The notes: a model not told the origin generated them from the letters alone. 64,000 bases of DNA from Streptomyces violascens (GCF_014649955.1 NZ_BMUA01000001.1:806001-870000), one strand, 5' to 3'. Shown: positions 55,368 to 63,895, counted from the stretch's first letter. Numbers and translations: made by a program.

Positions 55368-56626
55368 GGGGTCTCCTTCGGATGGGCGGCCAGGGGAAGC
55401 CGGGCGGTCACGCGGAAGCCGCCGCCCGCGACCGGTCCCGCGTCGATCGTGCCACCGAGCGCGGCCGCCCGCTCCCGCATGCCGATCAAGCCGTTTCCGC
55501 TGCCGCCCGCGTCACCGCCGGACGGCGGCCCGTCGTCGTCGACGCGCAGCAGCAGGGCGCCGGATTCATAGCCGACCGCGACCCGTGCGGTGCGCGCGGC
55601 GGAGTGGCGTACGACGTTGGTGAGGGCCTCCTGCACGATGCGGAAAGCGGCCAGATCGGTGCCGGGCGACAGCGCCTCGGACTTGCCGGTGATCGTGGTC
55701 TCGACGGTGAGTCCGGCGCTCGCGGCCTGCTCGACGAGTTCGGGGAGCCTTTCCAGGCCGGGCGCCGGGGAGCGTGGCGCCTCGCCCGGCGCGCGCAGCG
55801 TCTCCAGGACCTGGCGCACCTCGCCGAGCGCCTCCTTGCTCGCGGACTTGATGGTGGTCAGCGCGGTGCGGGCCTGCTCGGGGTCGGAGTCGAGCAGTGC
55901 CAGGCCGACGCCGGCCTGGACGTTGATGACGGAGATGCTGTGGGCGAGCACGTCGTGCAGTTCGCGGGCGATCCGCAGCCGCTCCTCGTCGGCCCGCCGT
56001 TTCTCCGCGGCGGCCCGCCCTGCCCGCTCCCTGGCCCACTGCTCCCTTCGTACGCGCACGAGTTCGGCGACCGCGGCGATCGCCACCGCCCAGGCGGCGA
56101 CGCCCACTTCCTGGCCCCAGGGCGCGGCGGAGTCACCCGAGGGGGGCAGCCACCGGTAGAGCCAGTGGGCCACGAGGAGGTGCCCGAGCCAGAGCATGGC
56201 GATCGCACCCCAGGCCTGGCGTCGGTGTCCGGCGATGACCGCGGTGAAGCAGCCGACCATGACGGGCAGGAAGACCGGGCCATAGGGATATCCGGCGCCG
56301 AGGTAGACCATGGCGGCCGCCGAGGCGGCGAACACCGCGACGACCGGGTGGCGCAGGCGGATCAGGAGCGCCGCGCAACTGGCGACGAGGAGCACATGGG
56401 CGAACGCGTCGAGCGGCGCCCGGCCGGTCTGGGAGTGCGCGGCGAAGTGGGAGCCCACCAGGACGAACACGGTGAGCGCGGCCGTCGACGGCCACGGCAG
56501 CCGGGGGCCCCGCCGGTCCTCGTCGTCGGGCCCCTGCACCCAGCGCCGCACGAAGGGCGGCGGCCCCTCCCGGCGCCGGGGCGGACCGCCGCGGCCGGCG
56601 GCGCGCGGTGACTGCTGCTCTTCCAT
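55364..56626 (-). CDS. Sensor histidine kinase (HisKA_3 type)
   Basis: About 420 aa. A 45-residue Arg/Pro-rich cytosolic start leads to five to six membrane helices (48-190) with little extracellular sequence, so it senses something in or near the membrane. The dimerisation box is RIARELHDVLAHSISVI with the phosphorylated His near 224. The HATPase region has FRIVQEALTNVVRHS (N box) and GNGLIGMRERAAALGG. The ATG at 56626 is preferred; a GTG three codons upstream is possible. It is operonic with the response regulator. Confidence 0.93.
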   Translation of the reverse strand: MEEQQSPRAAGRGGPPRRREGPPPFVRRWVQGPDDEDRRGPRLPWPSTAALTVFVLVGSHFAAHSQTGRAPLDAFAHVLLVASCAALLIRLRHPVVAVFAASAAAMVYLGAGYPYGPVFLPVMVGCFTAVIAGHRRQAWGAIAMLWLGHLLVAHWLYRWLPPSGDSAAPWGQEVGVAAWAVAIAAVAELVRVRREQWARERAGRAAAEKRRADEERLRIARELHDVLAHSISVINVQAGVGLALLDSDPEQARTALTTIKSASKEALGEVRQVLETLRAPGEAPRSPAPGLERLPELVEQAASAGLTVETTITGKSEALSPGTDLAAFRIVQEALTNVVRHSAARTARVAVGYESGALLLRVDDDGPPSGGDAGGSGNGLIGMRERAAALGGTIDAGPVAGGGFRVTARLPLAAHPKETP

Positions 56627-56685
56627 ACCGGCCACGCTAGACCGGGGGCGGCGGCCGGGGCGTCAGCCGTGCGAGGTGATCACGC

Positions 56686-56703
56686 GTACTCCGCAGGGAG
56701 TAC
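56686..56703. promoter_or_regulatory. Perfect 18-bp palindrome upstream of the two-component operon
   Basis: GTACTCC-GCAG-GGAGTAC lies 60 bp upstream of the kinase ATG, between it and the TetR gene end. Likely autoregulatory site of the encoded response regulator. The same element with two mismatches lies ahead of the SHOCT-ABC operon. Confidence 0.75.
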
Positions 56704-56724
56704 CGGACCGGCCGGGGTGCCGGG

Positions 56725-57423
56725 TCAGGCGGGCAGCACCAGGCCCACCGAGCGGGCCAGCTGCTCGGCGGCGTGCGTGAAGAACGGATCGCGGTCCTCG
56801 ACAACCCGCCGGAACTGGCCGAACACCTCGAACAGGATGAGGCCGAAGAGCTGCGCCCAGGCCGCGACCAGGGCGACGACCACCGCCGGAGGCAGGTCGG
56901 GGGCGAGTTCGGCGGCCATCCGCTCGGCCTCGGCACGCAGGGGTACGGCGAGCGGCGGCGGGGCGATGCCCTTGCCGTGGTGGGCGTCGCGGGCGATGGA
57001 GACAAGGACGAGCCCGACCCGGGCAGCGGGGCCGACGGTCTCCTGGGGGGCTGTGTAGCCGGGGACGGACGACCCGTAGATCAGGGTGAACTCGTGGGGG
57101 TGGGCCAGCGCCCAGGCGCGCACGGCGCGGCAGACGGCGGTCCAGCGGGCGGCGGGCGACGCGGCCTTGCGCTGCTTGGCGAGGGCCTGCTCGGCGGCTT
57201 CGCCCACGGCGTCGTAGGCGTCGATGATGAGGGCGGTCAGCAGGTCGTCGCGGCTGGGGAAGTAGCGGTACAGGGCCGAGGAGACCATGCCGAGCTCGCG
57301 GGCGACGGCACGGAGCGAGAGCTTGGTCGCGCCTTCCGTGGCCAGCTGCTTTCTGGCCTCGTCCTTGATGGCCGCGGTGACTTCGATACGTGCCCGTGCG
57401 CGGGCTCCCTGGACGGTGCTCAT
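56725..57423 (-). CDS. TetR/AcrR family transcriptional regulator
   Basis: 232 aa. The N-terminal helix-turn-helix is TAAIKDEARKQLATEGATKL SLRAVARELGMVSSALYRYF. The C-terminal TetR_C domain has WTAVCRAVRAWALAHPHEFT LIYGSSVPGYTAP, common in regulators next to deazaflavin-dependent oxidoreductases. It is divergent from such an oxidoreductase gene, with three short inverted repeats in the spacer. ATG at 57423. Confidence 0.92.
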   Translation of the reverse strand: MSTVQGARARARIEVTAAIKDEARKQLATEGATKLSLRAVARELGMVSSALYRYFPSRDDLLTALIIDAYDAVGEAAEQALAKQRKAASPAARWTAVCRAVRAWALAHPHEFTLIYGSSVPGYTAPQETVGPAARVGLVLVSIARDAHHGKGIAPPPLAVPLRAEAERMAAELAPDLPPAVVVALVAAWAQLFGLILFEVFGQFRRVVEDRDPFFTHAAEQLARSVGLVLPA

Positions 57424-57500
57424 GGCCCCAGTCTGCCAGTCCGGAGAGCAGTGGCCAAGAACGCGACTGCCGCACTGGAACCGGAGCGCCGCACATTGAT

Positions 57501-57569
57501 GAGAGCACTGCTCTTGCTTTGGAGCACCGTTTCGGTGCACACTGCTCACGAACGAGAGCACCGCTCTCG
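57501..57569. promoter_or_regulatory. Three inverted repeats, likely TetR operators
   Basis: GAGAGC-ACT-GCTCTT (57501-57515), GCACCG-TTT-CGGTGC (57524-57538) and CGAGAGC-ACC-GCTCTCG (57553-57569) all have 6-7-bp arms and a 3-bp centre. The outer two share the GAGAGC half-site and are centred 53 bp apart. They lie between the divergent TetR and oxidoreductase genes. Confidence 0.75.
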
Positions 57570-57633
57570 CCCACGACCCGCTCGCCGCCCGCCGCTCGCC
57601 CACCCGCTTACTCACCCCCAGGGGAGACACACC

Positions 57634-58089
57634 ATGTCCGCATCCGTACACGTCAAGAAGCCCGGCTGGTTCACGGTCAACGTCCTCAACCGGTCCGTCG
57701 CCTGGCTGACCCGGCGCGGGCTCAGCGTCTGGGGCTCCCGGGTGCTCGCCGTCCGCGGGCGCAAGAGCGGCGAGTGGCGGCGCACCCCCGTCAACCTGAT
57801 GACCTTCGAGGGCGGGCAGTACCTGGTGGCCCCGCGCGGGCACGTCCAGTGGACGCACAACATGCGGGCGGCCGGTGGCGGCGAGCTGCACCTCGGCAAG
57901 AAGGCCGAGGCGTTCACCGCGGTCGAGGTCTCCGACGACGACAAGCCCGCCCTTCTTCGCGCCTACCTCAAGCGCTGGAAGGCCGAGGTCGGCGTCTTCT
58001 TCAACGGCGTCGGCCCCGACTCCAGCGACGAGGAACTCCGCCGGATAGCCCCCGACCACCCCGTCTTCCGCATCACGATGACCCAGTGA
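57634..58089 (+). CDS. Deazaflavin (F420)-dependent nitroreductase family protein
   Basis: 151 aa. The split beta-barrel of the Ddn/PNPOx-like superfamily is evident: VLNRSVAWLTRRGLSVWGSR VLAVRGRKSGEWRRTPVNLM, YLVAPRGHVQWTHNMRAAGG, and WKAEVGVFFNGVGPDSS. Members bind F420 (or heme/FMN) and reduce quinones, enones or nitro compounds. GGGGAG lies 7 nt before the ATG. The divergent TetR gene is its probable repressor. Confidence 0.9.
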   Translation: MSASVHVKKPGWFTVNVLNRSVAWLTRRGLSVWGSRVLAVRGRKSGEWRRTPVNLMTFEGGQYLVAPRGHVQWTHNMRAAGGGELHLGKKAEAFTAVEVSDDDKPALLRAYLKRWKAEVGVFFNGVGPDSSDEELRRIAPDHPVFRITMTQ

Positions 58090-58185
58090 CCCCACCCTGC
58101 TCACCTGCCCCCCCGCCCCCTCCCCCGGACCCCAGGCCCCGCGCCCCACGCCCGGAACTCATCGCCCGGACTCACCGCCCGGCGC

Positions 58186-59496
58186 TCAGTGCCCGAGCAG
58201 AGCCCTCAACTCCGGTTGCAGCAAAGGCTCATGGGCCCGTACGAGGTCGTCGCACAGGTCCCAGATCCGCTCGACGGGCAGCGTCGCCGCGGTCGCCGGA
58301 TCGCTCATCGCGGCGTGCCGGATGTGGCGCGGCTCGCCGAGCACGGCGGCCCGCACCACCAGGTCGGTCACGGAGACGTAGCCGCGGTTGAGCGCCGCGC
58401 ACTGGGGCGGCAGGGCACCGATCCTGGTGGGCTGCACCCCCAACGCGTCGACCAGGCAAGGGACTTCGACGACCGAGTCGGCGGGCAGGTTGTCGATCAG
58501 GCCGTGATTGGGAACGTTGCCGTAGACGGTGCGCGGGGTGCCGGTGACGATGCTGTGGATGATCTGCGGGGCGTACTCCATGGTCCCCGCCACCGGCAGC
58601 GGCCGCCCCGAGGCCAGTGCGTCGCGGGTGCGGGCGTAGGTGGCGAGGTTGTCCTCGACGATGTCGAGGTAGACGCCCACCGGCAGGCGCAGCCGGTCGA
58701 TCTCCGCGTCGTGGTGCAGATACCAGGGCACGTACTCCGAAGAGTGCTCGCTGGTCTCGGTCGGGTAGTGGCCGAGCCTGCGATACATGTCGACGCGTAC
58801 CCGGCGAAGGAGTTCGGGATCCTTGGCGATGGCCTCGTCGAGGAGTGGATACAGGTCCTGGCCGGCGCGTTCGAAACGCAGCACCCAGGACTGGTGGTTG
58901 ACCCCGGCGGCGAGGTAGGTGACCTCCTCGAAGGGCGTGCCGATCAGTTCGGACAGGTCGTGCATCGTCCAGTACACGGAGTGGCACAGGCCCACGGCCC
59001 GCAGCGCGGGGGCCACCCGGTGCAGGTAGAGCAGGTTCATCGCCATCGGGTTGGTGTAGTTCAACAGGTGGGCGTCCGGGCAGAGTTCGGCCATGTCGGC
59101 GGCGAGCGAGCGCAGCAGCGGGAATGTACGCAGGGCGCGGAAGATGCCGCCGATGCCGAGGGTGTCGCCGATGGTCTGGCGCAGCCCGTAGCGGGCCGGG
59201 ATGTCGAAGTCGGTGCGGGTGGCCCGGTTCATGCCGATCTGGACGGTGTTGATGACGAAGTCGGCACCGTCGAGCGCCGCCCGCCGCTCCAGGTGGGCGC
59301 TGACCAGCGGCGTCGCGCCGAGCTCGGCCGCGATGTGGTGGGCCGCCGCCTCGCTGGTGGCGAGGCGTTCGGGGTCGATGTCGTGGAGCGCGATGCGGGC
59401 GCGGGCGAACTCGGGGAAGGCGAACAGATCGGCCAGCAGCCCCTGGGTGAATTCCACGCTGCCCGCGCCGATGAAGGCGATCCTGGTCGCGGTCAT
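58186..59496 (-). CDS. GH4 alpha-galactosidase/alpha-glucosidase
   Basis: 436 aa cytosolic glycosidase of family GH4, which uses NAD+ and Mn2+ in an oxidation-elimination mechanism. The Rossmann start is TRIAFIGAGSVEFTQGL, followed by NYTNPMAM (146-153), the metal-binding GLCHSV with Cys171 and His172, and AGVNHQSWVL with His201. The CHS form is that of MelA-type enzymes acting on non-phosphorylated alpha-galactosides, which fits import by the ABC genes upstream. AAGGAG lies 6 nt before the ATG. Confidence 0.88.
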   Translation of the reverse strand: MTATRIAFIGAGSVEFTQGLLADLFAFPEFARARIALHDIDPERLATSEAAAHHIAAELGATPLVSAHLERRAALDGADFVINTVQIGMNRATRTDFDIPARYGLRQTIGDTLGIGGIFRALRTFPLLRSLAADMAELCPDAHLLNYTNPMAMNLLYLHRVAPALRAVGLCHSVYWTMHDLSELIGTPFEEVTYLAAGVNHQSWVLRFERAGQDLYPLLDEAIAKDPELLRRVRVDMYRRLGHYPTETSEHSSEYVPWYLHHDAEIDRLRLPVGVYLDIVEDNLATYARTRDALASGRPLPVAGTMEYAPQIIHSIVTGTPRTVYGNVPNHGLIDNLPADSVVEVPCLVDALGVQPTRIGALPPQCAALNRGYVSVTDLVVRAAVLGEPRHIRHAAMSDPATAATLPVERIWDLCDDLVRAHEPLLQPELRALLGH

Positions 59497-59533
59497 GCCG
59501 TGCTCCTTCCGGTCTCGGCCGTGCCGTACTCCC

Positions 59534-60421
59534 TCACCCCTTGAGCCCGCTCGACGTCAGCGACTGGATGAAGGTCTTCTGCGCGAACAGGAACGCGAGG
59601 AGGACCGGAAGGACGGTGATGACGTTGCCCGCCATGACCGCGGACCACTTGGTGTGGTGCTGGCCCTGGAAGGTGGTGAGGCCCAGCTGCAGGGTGTAGT
59701 GCGCGTCGTGGTTGATGGCGATGAGCGGCCAGGAGAGGTCGTTCCAGGTGGCGAGGAAGGTGAGGACGGCGACCGTGGCCAGCGCGGGGCGGGCCAGCGG
59801 CGCCACGATCGAGACGAGCACCCGCAGTCGCGAACACCCGTCGATCCAGGCCGCCTCCTCCAGTTCCCTCGGCAGCGACAGGAAGAACTGCCGGAACAGG
59901 AACACCGCGAACGGTGTGACCAGGGACGGCACGATCAGCGCGCCGAGCGTGTCGATGAGCCCGAGCCACTTCATGACCAGGAACGTCGGGATCATGGTCA
60001 GCTGGAACGGCACGGCCATCGTCGCGAGCATCAGCCCGAGCAGCAGCCGCGACCCGGCGAACCGCATCCGCGCGAAGGCGTAGCCGCCGAGCGCCCCGAG
60101 CACGAGGTTCGAGGTGACGGCCACCGACGCGACGATGCACGAGTTGAGGAACCAGCGCGGGAACATCGCGTTGCCGAGGACGTAGCGGTACCCGCCGAGG
60201 TGGATGCCGTGCGGCCACAGCGCGGGCGGGAACCGGTTGATCTCCGCGTCGCTCATCACGGAGCTGAGGATCAGCCACACCAGCGGCAGCGCGAAGCCGA
60301 TCGAGAGCGGCGCGAGGAGCAGGTGCCAGGGGCTGAACGGCAGCCGGCGGCGCCGTGCGGTGCGGCCGGCGGACGCACTGACGGAGGCTGCCGCCCCCTG
60401 GGTCATCGTGGGCGCGGTCAT
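59534..60421 (-). CDS. Sugar ABC transporter permease (MalG type)
   Basis: 295 aa, six helices. The EAA loop that contacts the ATPase reads ELEEAAWIDGCSRLRVLVSI VAPLARPAL. Its start overlaps the stop of the other permease gene (ATGA), and AAGGAG lies 7 nt upstream. It carries the alpha-galactoside-type substrate with the MalF-like partner and binding protein. No ATPase gene is in the operon; in Streptomyces the shared MsiK ATPase serves such systems. Confidence 0.95.
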   Translation of the reverse strand: MTAPTMTQGAAASVSASAGRTARRRRLPFSPWHLLLAPLSIGFALPLVWLILSSVMSDAEINRFPPALWPHGIHLGGYRYVLGNAMFPRWFLNSCIVASVAVTSNLVLGALGGYAFARMRFAGSRLLLGLMLATMAVPFQLTMIPTFLVMKWLGLIDTLGALIVPSLVTPFAVFLFRQFFLSLPRELEEAAWIDGCSRLRVLVSIVAPLARPALATVAVLTFLATWNDLSWPLIAINHDAHYTLQLGLTTFQGQHHTKWSAVMAGNVITVLPVLLAFLFAQKTFIQSLTSSGLKG

Positions 60422-61416
60422 CGGCCCGCTCCTTCCGGTCGCACAACGCCCGCTCCTGTTACGGGAGTTGCCCCCGTGCTTTCCCGGTGGCTCCGGTACA
60501 GGCGCAGCACGACGGCCGCCGCCACCAGGCCGACCGCGAGGACGTAGGCGGCCGCGGCGCCGTATCCGGCGGTGAAGTTCTGGAAGGCCTGCTCCCAGAC
60601 GAAGTAGACGATGACGGTGGTGGCGCCGAGGGGGCCGCCCTTGGTGGTGACGTACACGAGGTCGAAGACCTGGAGGGCGATGATGAACTGCCACAGGACC
60701 AGGAACACCGTGACCGGGGTGAGCGAGGGCAGGGTGACGTGGCGCAGCACCTGCGCCCGGTTCGCGCCGTCGAGGCGCGCCGATTCGACGAGTTCGGCGG
60801 GCACGTCCTGGAGGGCGGCGAGGTAGACGATGACGCAGAAGCCGATGCCGCTCCACAGCGAGATGAGCAGCAGGACGTAGAGCGCCTGGCCCGGATCGGA
60901 GAGGAAGCCCTGCGAGGAAACGCCGATGTGGTGCAGGAGGGCGTTGGCCACGCCGAACTCGGGGTCGAAGATGAACGAGAACAGCACGCCCTGGGCGGTG
61001 GCCGAGACCACGAACGGGACGAACACCAGCGTGCGGTACAGCCCGACGAGCCGGATGCGCCGGTTCAGCGCGAGGGCGAGCGCGAGCCCGCCGGCCAGGC
61101 TGAGCGGTACGTAGACGCCCGCGTAGATCAGGGTGTTCTTCACGGCGGTGCGGAACGCCGGGTCCTTGCTGAGGGCGTGGTAGTTGTCGAGCCCGACCCA
61201 GCGGCCGGGCGTGACCAGGTCGTCCGCGCGGAAGGAGAGCAGCAGCGACCACAGCAGCGGTACGACGCCGAGCCCGAGAATCACCAGGACGGCCGGGCTG
61301 ATGAAGGCCCAGGCGGTGGCGGTCTCGCCGCGCGCCCGGCGGCGCCTGGCGGCGCGGGCGGCCGGGGTCGGGTCGAGCGTGAGCGGGCGGGGGGTCCGCG
61401 GCCCAGTACTTCTCAT
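60418..61416 (-). CDS. Sugar ABC transporter permease (MalF type)
   Basis: 332 aa, six helices after a basic 30-residue cytosolic start. The EAA loop is VPAELVESARLDGANRAQVL RHVTLPSLTP. It ends in ATGA overlapping the MalG-like gene and follows the binding-protein gene by 31 bp; GAAGGG lies 8 nt before the ATG. It forms the heterodimeric channel with the other permease. Confidence 0.95.
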   Translation of the reverse strand: MRSTGPRTPRPLTLDPTPAARAARRRRARGETATAWAFISPAVLVILGLGVVPLLWSLLLSFRADDLVTPGRWVGLDNYHALSKDPAFRTAVKNTLIYAGVYVPLSLAGGLALALALNRRIRLVGLYRTLVFVPFVVSATAQGVLFSFIFDPEFGVANALLHHIGVSSQGFLSDPGQALYVLLLISLWSGIGFCVIVYLAALQDVPAELVESARLDGANRAQVLRHVTLPSLTPVTVFLVLWQFIIALQVFDLVYVTTKGGPLGATTVIVYFVWEQAFQNFTAGYGAAAAYVLAVGLVAAAVVLRLYRSHRESTGATPVTGAGVVRPEGAGR

Positions 61417-61447
61417 CTCTCAGACCCTTCTGGTCACGGAGTCGGCT

Positions 61448-62791
61448 TCAGCGCGGGATCAGCAGGGCGGCGTCGGCCTTCTCGACGCACTGGCGCATGG
61501 CCTTGTCCGGGGAGGAACGCCCCAGCAGGATCGCGACGACGGCCTCGCCGAACGCCTGCGAGATCTGCGGATACGCCGGGTGCACGGGCCGCACCCGCGC
61601 GGACTCCAGGGCCTTGGTGAACACCGGGATCCCCACGGTCTTCGCGGAGTGGTCGGCCCACGCCGGAAGGCGTGCGCTCTCCACGCTGAGCGGCAGGCTT
61701 CCCCCTCCCATGTCCCACTTGACGTCCTGCTCGGGCGCGATGAGCCACCGGACGAATTCGACGGCGGCCTTCGCGCGTGCGGAGCCGTTGTCGAAGACGG
61801 TCCAGGTGTCGGGGCCCGAGATGGTGACGGGCTTCCCGCTGAAGGAGGGCAGCGGCACCACCGTGTAGTCGATCTTCGCGGTGATGATGTCCGCCAGCGT
61901 CCAGGGGCCGCCCATCACCATGCCCATGCGTCCGGACAGGAAGACCTGGTACATCTGGGCGCTGCCCGGCTTGGGGTCTATGTAGACGCTCTTGCCCGAG
62001 ACGAGCGAGGCGATGGTCTCCAGGGCGCGGCGGCCCTGGTCGGCGAAGCCGATGCTCTTGCCGCCCGGCCCGATGATCTCCCCGCCGAGGTCCCACACCA
62101 TCGGCCAGAGGCGCCAGGTGGTGTCCTCGTCGCCGACGCCGGGCCAGCCGGTGCCGAAGACACCCTTGGAGGCGTCGGTGAGTTTGTGGGCGGTGTCGAT
62201 GAACTCGGCCCATTTCCAGCCGGGTTGGGGCAGCGGAATCCCGGCCCGCCGGAACAGGGTCTTGTTGCAGACGACCGCCATGGAGTCGACAAGTGAGGGC
62301 GCGGCGCGGACCTTGCCGTTGACGGTCACCGCGTCCCGCAGCGAGGGCCAGTAGTCCGTCCAGGGCACGGGCCCGCCGCGCATGGCCGTCGTGAGGTCGA
62401 CGACGCGGGGGCTGCGGGCGATGCTCGCGATGTCCGAGCCGAAGACGTAGGCGATGTCCGGGTACGAGCCCGAGGCAAGGGCGGCCGTCACCTTCTGGAG
62501 CATCACGTCCGAGGTCGACCCGCCGCCCGTATCGACATGGATCTTGGGGTGGGTGCGGTTGAACTCGGCCACCAGGGCCTCGATCGCCTTCTTCGACGTG
62601 TCGACCTGGCCGTGCCAGAGTTCGACCGTCACTGTGCCGTCGGGGGCGACGCCCTCGGCGGAGCCGCAGGCCGCGAGGGCCGGTGCGGCGACGGCAGCCG
62701 CCGCGCAGCCCGCTCCGGCCCGCAGTAGCGCGCGGCGGTCCGGCGCTCTGTGGGACGAAGGGGCGGTGGAGTGATCCGGGCCGGCGGGCAT
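61448..62791 (-). CDS. Sugar-binding lipoprotein of ABC transporter
   Basis: 447 aa extracellular solute-binding protein, family 1. The signal DRRALLRAGAGCAAAAVAAP has twin Arg (19-20) and ends in the lipobox LAAC with Cys42, suggesting Tat export and lipid anchoring. Typical segments are VTVELWHGQVDTSKKAIEAL VAEFNRTHP and YVFGSDIASIARSPRVVDLT. The ATG at 62791 has GGAG 6 nt upstream; the ATG at 62803 abuts a GAGGG and is less likely. It is the first gene of the alpha-galactoside operon. Confidence 0.94.
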   Translation of the reverse strand: MPAGPDHSTAPSSHRAPDRRALLRAGAGCAAAAVAAPALAACGSAEGVAPDGTVTVELWHGQVDTSKKAIEALVAEFNRTHPKIHVDTGGGSTSDVMLQKVTAALASGSYPDIAYVFGSDIASIARSPRVVDLTTAMRGGPVPWTDYWPSLRDAVTVNGKVRAAPSLVDSMAVVCNKTLFRRAGIPLPQPGWKWAEFIDTAHKLTDASKGVFGTGWPGVGDEDTTWRLWPMVWDLGGEIIGPGGKSIGFADQGRRALETIASLVSGKSVYIDPKPGSAQMYQVFLSGRMGMVMGGPWTLADIITAKIDYTVVPLPSFSGKPVTISGPDTWTVFDNGSARAKAAVEFVRWLIAPEQDVKWDMGGGSLPLSVESARLPAWADHSAKTVGIPVFTKALESARVRPVHPAYPQISQAFGEAVVAILLGRSSPDKAMRQCVEKADAALLIPR

Positions 62792-62946
62792 GATCCGCTC
62801 CATCCCTCGCGGGTACGTCCCCGCCTCGGACCCGGGGTCGGATCCTGGCGACTCGGGCCGGTCCTGGGACCCCGGTCGGGGGACCTTGTCGGCTGGGCGC
62901 ACCTCTCGCGGTGCCGGACCAAGCCGCGGTCCGGGCCACTGGCTGG

Positions 62947-62958
62947 ATGAAAGCGCCT
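62947..62958. promoter_or_regulatory. LacI-family-like operator
   Basis: GAAAGCGCCTTC differs from the perfect LacI-family palindrome GAAAGCGCTTTC at one base. It lies 156 bp upstream of the sugar-binding protein gene. No LacI regulator is in the window. Confidence 0.5.
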
Positions 62959-63120
62959 TCTGCGGCCGGGCGTCAAGAGCCCGGAGCCGTGTCGTTGGGG
63001 TGCTCCGCCGGATGGTGGTGCCGGGGCCGTGCGCAACGGTCCCGATCCGGCCCCCGACCGGCCGTTATTCGGCCGAACTTGCGACCGGGGACCCACAAGT
63101 CACTTTCTTCCCAGTAGATG

Positions 63121-63133
63121 TGATGACTCATCA
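63121..63133. promoter_or_regulatory. Palindrome just upstream of TNT-domain gene
   Basis: TGATGA-C-TCATCA is a perfect 13-bp inverted repeat ending 18 bp before the GTG start and just ahead of the GAGGAGG ribosome site, so it would overlap the transcription start or short leader. Confidence 0.4.
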
Positions 63134-63151
63134 TCTCTGAGGAGGATCTCG

Positions 63152-63883
63152 GTGAAACCCCTGCGCAGACTGCGCGTTCTCGTCGGGACGGCGTTCGCGG
63201 CCCTCGCCGCCACCGCGCTGATAGGCACCGGCACCGCGCAGGCGGCGACGGACGGCGGTGCGGCGACGGCCGCTCTGTCGGCCCAGCGTCCGGCCGCGTG
63301 CTCCGGCGCGTACCAGGGCGACGAGCGGCTCGGCCCGCAGTATCTGCCCCGGCCCTGGAACGGGCCGGTGGGGCCGCTGGTCCTCGGCTACCACCGCACC
63401 GGACACCTCACCCCGCCGACGTTCCTCGCCACGTTCTGGGACACCACCGCCGGGTCCTGGAAGTACCCGCCGGGCGACGGCTTCGCCAACCGCCCCGACG
63501 GCACCCCGGACAAGCACGCGGTCGCGCTGCGCGTCGGCGAGGACCTGGACCGGTTCGGCTCCGAGTACGGCTCGTTCCTCGCCCCGGCGGGGGCCCGCTA
63601 CAGCGAGCGGGCGCTGCCCCCGCAGAGCCTGATCACCCGTGAGGCCGCCTACCCGTGCGCCTATCACGCGTACGAGGTCGTGAAGTCGTTCACCGTGTGG
63701 CAGGGCCGGATCGCGCCCTGGTTCGACCAGCCGGGCGGCGGGCGGCAGATCAAGCTGGACCCGGCGTTGCTCGACCCCGGCCAGGGCCAGTCCCTCAACG
63801 TCAAGTGGCTGCTCGACCACGGCTATCTGAAGGCCGAGACCAACCCGACGGCCGCGGCGAGCGCGCTCGCGGGCATCGGCTGA
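63152..63883 (+). CDS. Secreted TNT-domain (NAD+ glycohydrolase-like) protein
   Basis: 243 aa. A Sec signal (VKPLRRLRVLVGTAFAALAA, ending near TAQAA) is followed by a short region with an N-terminal Cys (PAACSGAYQG). The C-terminal TNT domain follows: YPPGDGFANRPDG, RVGEDLDRFGSEYGSFLAPA GARYSERALPP, YHAYEVVKSFTVWQGRIAPW, and FDQPGGGRQIKL with the catalytic-type Gln. M. tuberculosis TNT and related fungal enzymes hydrolyse NAD+. Here the domain is a stand-alone exoprotein. GAGGAGG lies 6 nt before the GTG at 63152. No immunity gene is visible nearby. Confidence 0.88.
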   Translation: MKPLRRLRVLVGTAFAALAATALIGTGTAQAATDGGAATAALSAQRPAACSGAYQGDERLGPQYLPRPWNGPVGPLVLGYHRTGHLTPPTFLATFWDTTAGSWKYPPGDGFANRPDGTPDKHAVALRVGEDLDRFGSEYGSFLAPAGARYSERALPPQSLITREAAYPCAYHAYEVVKSFTVWQGRIAPWFDQPGGGRQIKLDPALLDPGQGQSLNVKWLLDHGYLKAETNPTAAASALAGIG

Positions 63884-63895
63884 GGCCGGCCGGCG

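Larger units (their letters stand above)
62792..63151. other. Gene-free divergent spacer (360 bp)
   Basis: It contains the promoters of the sugar ABC operon and the TNT-domain gene, and no credible ORF. On the ABC side, GGTCC (62860-62864) can pair with GGACC at 62867-62871 or at 62881-62885, next to CCCCG-GT-CGGGG (62870-62881), so alternative leader hairpins are possible. It also holds a LacI-like site at 62947 and a palindrome at 63121. Confidence 0.6.

Noticed and set aside
63152..63883. Polymorphic toxin-immunity pair
   Set aside because: The TNT protein has only a signal peptide plus toxin-like domain, with no delivery domain, and no small partner ORF adjoins it inside the window.
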